Shown one piece after another: positions 34,050 through 40,163 of a DNA stretch of 40,163 nucleotides (position 1 is its first letter; every line of letters begins with the position of its first letter). The notes under the pieces are model-generated. The model was not told where the DNA came from. It did no database searches and worked only from the letters and a program-made list of their open reading frames with translations. The DNA lies in NCBI GenBank assembly GCA_905250885.1, contig CAJNOQ010000842.1, forward strand, positions 1-40,163. Reading direction: 5' to 3'. This DNA is from Didymodactylos carnosus (lineage: Eukaryota > Rotifera > Eurotatoria > Philodinida > Philodinidae). The position numbers and the translations under genes were made by a program.

Positions 34050-36030
34050 CCCTCTTGATCCAATTTTAATTAACTTACATTAGAAAATTTTTATCGCAAT
34101 AGAAATACTCGTGTAGGAAACAAATTTATGTAGATAGATAGGTAAAATCTTTTTTAATTTTCCCTTTTTAATTAATTAACGTCCAATGGCGATACGTTGA
34201 TGATCCGAATACACGGGACATTGTATCGATTAGGTAGAAGCTTCGAAAATTAGAAATAATAGCTTGACAGACTCAAGAATTCATTAGTTACACTCAATAT
34301 ATTTATATATTTTTAGAAAAACGTTTAAAAAAAATTCGTCACATTTTATTCGCAAAAAACACTGCATAGTGTCTATAATACAGGAACATTTCTTTGGCTT
34401 TGATGTTTTTCATTTTAATGGAACTTTTCTCTTCTTAACATTTTTTGTCATATTATTTCTGTTTTCTTCTCTTCTTTTCACATAAAATAATTAAAACATG
34501 CATTTTTAAAAGTGTTGTGTGACATTGGAAAAAATATATAGTTAATGAATAACGAAGCAGATTATCACAGACTAGAGAAAACAAATACTTATTCTATTAT
34601 TAAATTGACAGTTAAATCTAGAGATTCTCTATTTATCAGATTTATTCAAGTGAAAAAATTATTTTCTGAAACTAGCGTAACCTAGGTAATAGAGAACATT
34701 TATCTAACTGCAGCTAGTTCCACCTAATTTTAAGCAAGATAAAATATTTCTTTTTAGCTAGATTAAACTACTCCGAAAAAATTTATTTTGCTTGAGATAT
34801 AAACGTAAGACACTGTACCATAGGGATTTAAACTGAATGCATGAATCGAAATTTCTAATATTTTTTTCTCTCTCAGATTTTTCATAGCATATTTTTCTAA
34901 GATATATCGAACAGGTGATGAAATTCCTGAAACTGACTGATAGAGATTAAAATATAATCTATCTATGTAATTCGATAGAATTATCATTATATTCACAGTG
35001 AACACTTATCTGTACTGTAGGGCAAAATCCTTCGCGCTGAGACACGCTTGTTTTACCAACAAAAAAATGTTTAAGAGAGAAATCGTCAGAAGACCAAGTT
35101 ACAAAGTTATACAGACTGCTATACATATAAAGATTCTACCATTACAAGTTTTAATATACTGAAACTTATAATTCCAGAATTGTTTTGTGTTCTTATGTCA
35201 TCTTTCAAAATGAACTCAAGAAAAGTCGGCTATTTTACAAACTTTCTCTTAAATTACGAATGTTAGTCGTTAGATATACATTTTCGAACTATTAATGTAT
35301 TTGTATGATGATTCGAAAGAGAGTTCGATATTTGTTCTATTGAACTTATCTAAGATTTGTTGAGTGACATCAGTGGAATATGTCTACAGATCATATTTCC
35401 TCTAAAACCCAAAACACGATAGAGAGTGACAAGAGAACAAGAAAGAGAGAATGTAATATTTTCGTGTCTGCTTTAAAGTAAAAAAAATCTAATATAGTGC
35501 TTATACAAAACAACATTAACAATGAAAATTTTATAGACGACGAGAACAATGAAATTGTTTACATATATTGAAGATTAAGAGTATTTTTAATGTTCATCTA
35601 AGATGTTAAACTTTTTTTTGCTAAGAGAACACTTTTTTGTTGAATTTGAATTTTGAAACGAAACAAGACAATCGTATAAAACACAGAACATCTACCTCGA
35701 ATGTGTTGTGTGTTAGCCATTGAGTAGCTTGTTTATCGTTTTTTTCTTCATAAGAATATCATTCATCACTATATATGCAATTTAATACATATTTCATTTT
35801 CAGATTATGTTTAAAAGTTTATCTAAATCTATTATTCATCTATCTGCTTAATATATTCATTGATTCTAATAATTTCTTAGTTATGTTTAGTACTTATCAT
35901 TATTTATCACAGTCATCATAATTCACTTGAATTTTTCAGTTATAAATTTCAGTCTTTTTGTTTTGCTTACCTCTCTCTTTACTTCGAATGCTTCGATCGT
36001 CATATCTATCATTAAGAAAAAAATAGTAAA
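34050..36030. other. Spacer upstream of MOK
   Basis: AT-rich sequence without convincing coding potential. An 80-codon minus-strand frame at 34763-35005 has no family resemblance. The final few hundred bases should include the MOK promoter and 5' UTR. No repeats were recognised. Confidence 0.5.
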
Positions 36031-38381
<2,351 letters not shown>

Positions 38382-38752
38382 AGCAATGCATAATAGTACA
38401 TGATTTTTGGTATTGTTGTTGCTGTTGTTGTATGTTTGTTACTAATATTTTATGAAATCATTGTTAATATTTTTTCATTTCTCTTTGTCCCTGTATATAT
38501 ATATTTGTAAAAAAACAGCAAAATGTTTTTTTTTGTTTTAACTCTCTTCTTTTTTTACGTTTCTATAATTCCCAAAGTAGACATCTAAATGATTCTTTAA
38601 TTATGTGCAAAAAAAACGAAGGACATAGAAGACAATTCATTTTCTTTTGAAAAAAAGAAGACACGCTAGCAACAACAACAACAGTAGCCAAAAATGAATC
38701 AAAGCAAAATGTAAAAATACCTAACAACACGAATAGAGAGTAAAGTATATAC

Positions 38753-38758
38753 AATAAA
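38753..38758 (+). terminator. Candidate polyadenylation signal of MOK
   Basis: AATAAA 372 bases past the MOK stop. It is the first canonical hexamer on this strand that I noticed. AT-richness lowers the weight of such a match. Confidence 0.35.
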
Positions 38759-38785
38759 AAGCAAATATTTGATTTTAAACAGTGT

Positions 38786-38787
38786 GC

Positions 38788-38818
<31 letters not shown>

Positions 38819-38849
38819 CATACACACACACGCGCGCGCAGACACACAC
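38786..38849. repeat. (CA)n microsatellite with CG-rich segment
   Basis: Runs of CA interrupted by TA and by a CGCGCGCG tract, about 64 bases long. Confidence 0.9.
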
Positions 38850-39113
38850 GTTCATCAGATCAAAGACAACGAGATTAATGCTAAAAAGTAATTGTTGCTG
38901 CACAAATGATTTGTTTCTTCAACAACGATAAAAAATACATATTGAAGAAAGTAGACATCGAAAAATAAAAATTAACAAATAAATTATGTAATTGGTCACT
39001 GTTATTATGAAAGTGTTTGTTTTTCAGTTAACAATAATTATTAAAGCTCTTGCAGAGAGGCAGAAACATATACGCACTCACATACAAAAGAAAAGAAACG
39101 ACTAGATGTAGAA

Positions 39114-39119
39114 TTTATT
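39114..39119 (-). terminator. Candidate polyadenylation signal of the HEAT-repeat-like gene
   Basis: AATAAA on the minus strand, 28 bases after the stop codon of the terminal exon. Confidence 0.45.
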
Positions 39120-39147
39120 GAAAAACAAAAAAAAAAAGAAGAGAAAC

Positions 39148-39500
39148 TTAAGATTTAAAATTTGAAAAATCAATACGTAGTTGAATAGTGGGTGCTAGTT
39201 GAATATGTCCATATTGTGTACCTGTTCCACCATTTAGTGCTGTTGAACGTTGTTGTTGATTCGTTTCATTCTCTTGTTTTTGTTGTTGTTGACGTTTGAT
39301 GGAAGACTCTAGTTTTGTACGTAACTCAGGAATTACTTGTAAAATTTGACGAAATTCATTTGAATAGAGCGGAACAAGACACTGAATACGTTCGAGAGAG
39401 TAAGATATTAAATCTTTATTATTAGTAGAAGATTTATCATCAATATTTGATGGTAAAACAGAAATAAATAATGGTATGATAATTGACGCCAAACGAAGAC
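39148..39500 (-). CDS. Terminal exon of a HEAT-repeat-type protein, possibly HEATR5 family (partial)
   Basis: A 353-base exon begins after a GTTTCAG acceptor (the first two bases complete a codon) and ends at TAA, giving 116 residues. The opening LRLASIIIPLFISVLP and the later SLERIQCLVPLYSNEFRQIL helices, followed by PELRTKLESSIKRQQQQ, look like the last alpha-helical repeat of a HEAT protein. The final TIQLRIDFSNF resembles how I recall HEATR5 proteins (adaptor-complex-associated trafficking factors) ending, but this is from memory and weak. A Gln/Asn-rich linker lies between. No upstream exon could be placed before the window edge, so the gene continues outside or across a long intron. Confidence 0.55.
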
Positions 39501-39984
39501 CTGAAACGAAAAGATATTTACTCTCTTGTTTGAAGTAAATAAAGAAAAAAAAGATTAGTCATTCGATTACATATCTAACAATGCCACTATTGATATTTAG
39601 TTGGACTGCAGTGCACGTCAAAAGTCTCGCACCACTTTTTGGTTTTGAGTCGTGTATTATAACTACACAACATTAATTTAATTTGATTATATACCTGTAT
39701 AGTAGAGGTCGAGTACTATATATATCTATACATCTGTTTAATACGAAAAACGCCTGAATATAAAAAAAAATAAAGTTCAGTTCTAAGAAAAAAATGACAT
39801 AAAAAAAGACAAAATGGTATTATTATAGGATACTTTCATATGCAGTCAACCACAAAAAAACGCAAAATATTCAGAAAACTTTTCATTTTATTTGACTTTG
39901 CAGAGCTTTTTCCGCTGATCATTTTGGATTTCATTGAGAAATGACGGTATTATAGCCAAAATATTAAACACTGTGAAATACCGC
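39501..39984. other. AT-rich sequence, presumably intron of the minus-strand HEAT-like gene
   Basis: No exon with compatible phase and splice sites was found. A donor-like CAG/GTATAT at about 39695 (minus strand) has an in-frame stop just upstream in the required phase. Confidence 0.45.
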
Positions 39985-40163
39985 CCCTAGTCGAGACTCC
40001 CGGCAAAACTCCCACGGGACTCCTGTCACGAGGTCCTGCAGGATCAGGAGGAACTTTCCTAGGAGTCAGGTGGGACTTTCAAGGGATTTCTCAGGACTCC
40101 TGAAGACTCCCGTGGGACTTCTGTGGAGCTTTCGAGTCCTGCGGGAGTCCAACGAAAGTCCTC
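39985..40163. repeat. GC-richer degenerate short-unit repeat at window edge
   Basis: From about 39985 to the end the sequence changes abruptly from AT-rich to balanced or GC-rich. It consists of variants of GGGACTCCTG, GGGACTTTC and GGACTTCTG in close succession, with complementary forms (GAGTCC, GGGAGTCC) interspersed. The unit is about 9-12 bases and poorly conserved. It runs off the window, so total length and ends are unknown. Confidence 0.65.

Larger units (their letters stand above)
38382..39147. other. Convergent region between MOK and HEAT-repeat gene, simple-repeat rich
   Basis: It contains a TTG/CTG run near 38413, an A/purine-rich stretch and (CA)n-(CG)n at 38786-38849. A plus-strand AATAAA is at 38753-38758. 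Composition resembles the flank of CK1 gamma at 8.0-9.7 kb. Low-complexity open frames here are repeat artefacts. Confidence 0.55.

Noticed and set aside
38563-38847. 94-codon minus-strand frame with Val-Cys repeats
   Set aside because: It is generated by the CA/CG microsatellite and A-rich flank.

Overview
The window looks like nuclear DNA from a small-genome, AT-rich invertebrate animal. Every gene that can be modelled has GT-AG introns, most of them only 52-100 bases long. The proteins are animal-type (casein kinase 1 gamma, CCDC81, PSAT1, dynein-2 light intermediate chain, MOK kinase), and no bacterial gene organisation is visible. A bdelloid rotifer fits compact introns, AT-rich spacers, abundant CAA/CA simple repeats and several ciliary genes, but that assignment is an inference. 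I spliced all gene models by hand from reading frame, splice sites and recalled family sequences. No search was run.

Layout: 1-553 is a large imperfect inverted repeat cut by the window edge. 554-5162 is spacer. A two-exon gene for a small single-pass membrane protein lies at 5163-5787 (+). 5788-9697 is spacer ending in the probable T-rich 3' region of the next gene. Casein kinase 1 gamma occupies 9698-14138 (-) in 12 exons; its last exon, carrying the CCCFF lipidation motif, sits alone beyond a 1.3 kb intron. 14139-17230 is the shared upstream region between casein kinase and CCDC81. CCDC81 spans 17231-23026 (+) in 14 exons. 23027-28641 is rich in mobile DNA: a hAT-type remnant, a decayed coding fragment, a 250-base foldback element and a 199-base TA-flanked MITE. 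PSAT1 is at 28642-30143 (+) in 6 exons and converges on DYNC2LI1 at 30564-32989 (-) in 16 exons. 32990-36030 holds a probable decayed gene and spacer. MOK is at 36031-38381 (+) in 13 exons, starting with a 7-base coding exon. The last exon of a HEAT-repeat-like gene is at 39148-39500 (-). The right edge (about 39985-40163) is a GC-richer degenerate short repeat.

Functionally, three of the six named or partial genes belong to cilia or centrosome biology in other animals: CCDC81 (HU-domain centrosomal protein), DYNC2LI1 (retrograde intraflagellar transport) and MOK (cilium-associated RCK kinase). CK1 gamma is a membrane-anchored kinase of Wnt-type signalling, and PSAT1 makes phosphoserine. I found no convincing new multi-gene system. 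The most useful leads are the isoform-generating architecture of CK1 gamma, the well-delimited MITE and foldback elements, the decayed gene beside DYNC2LI1 and the edge repeat.
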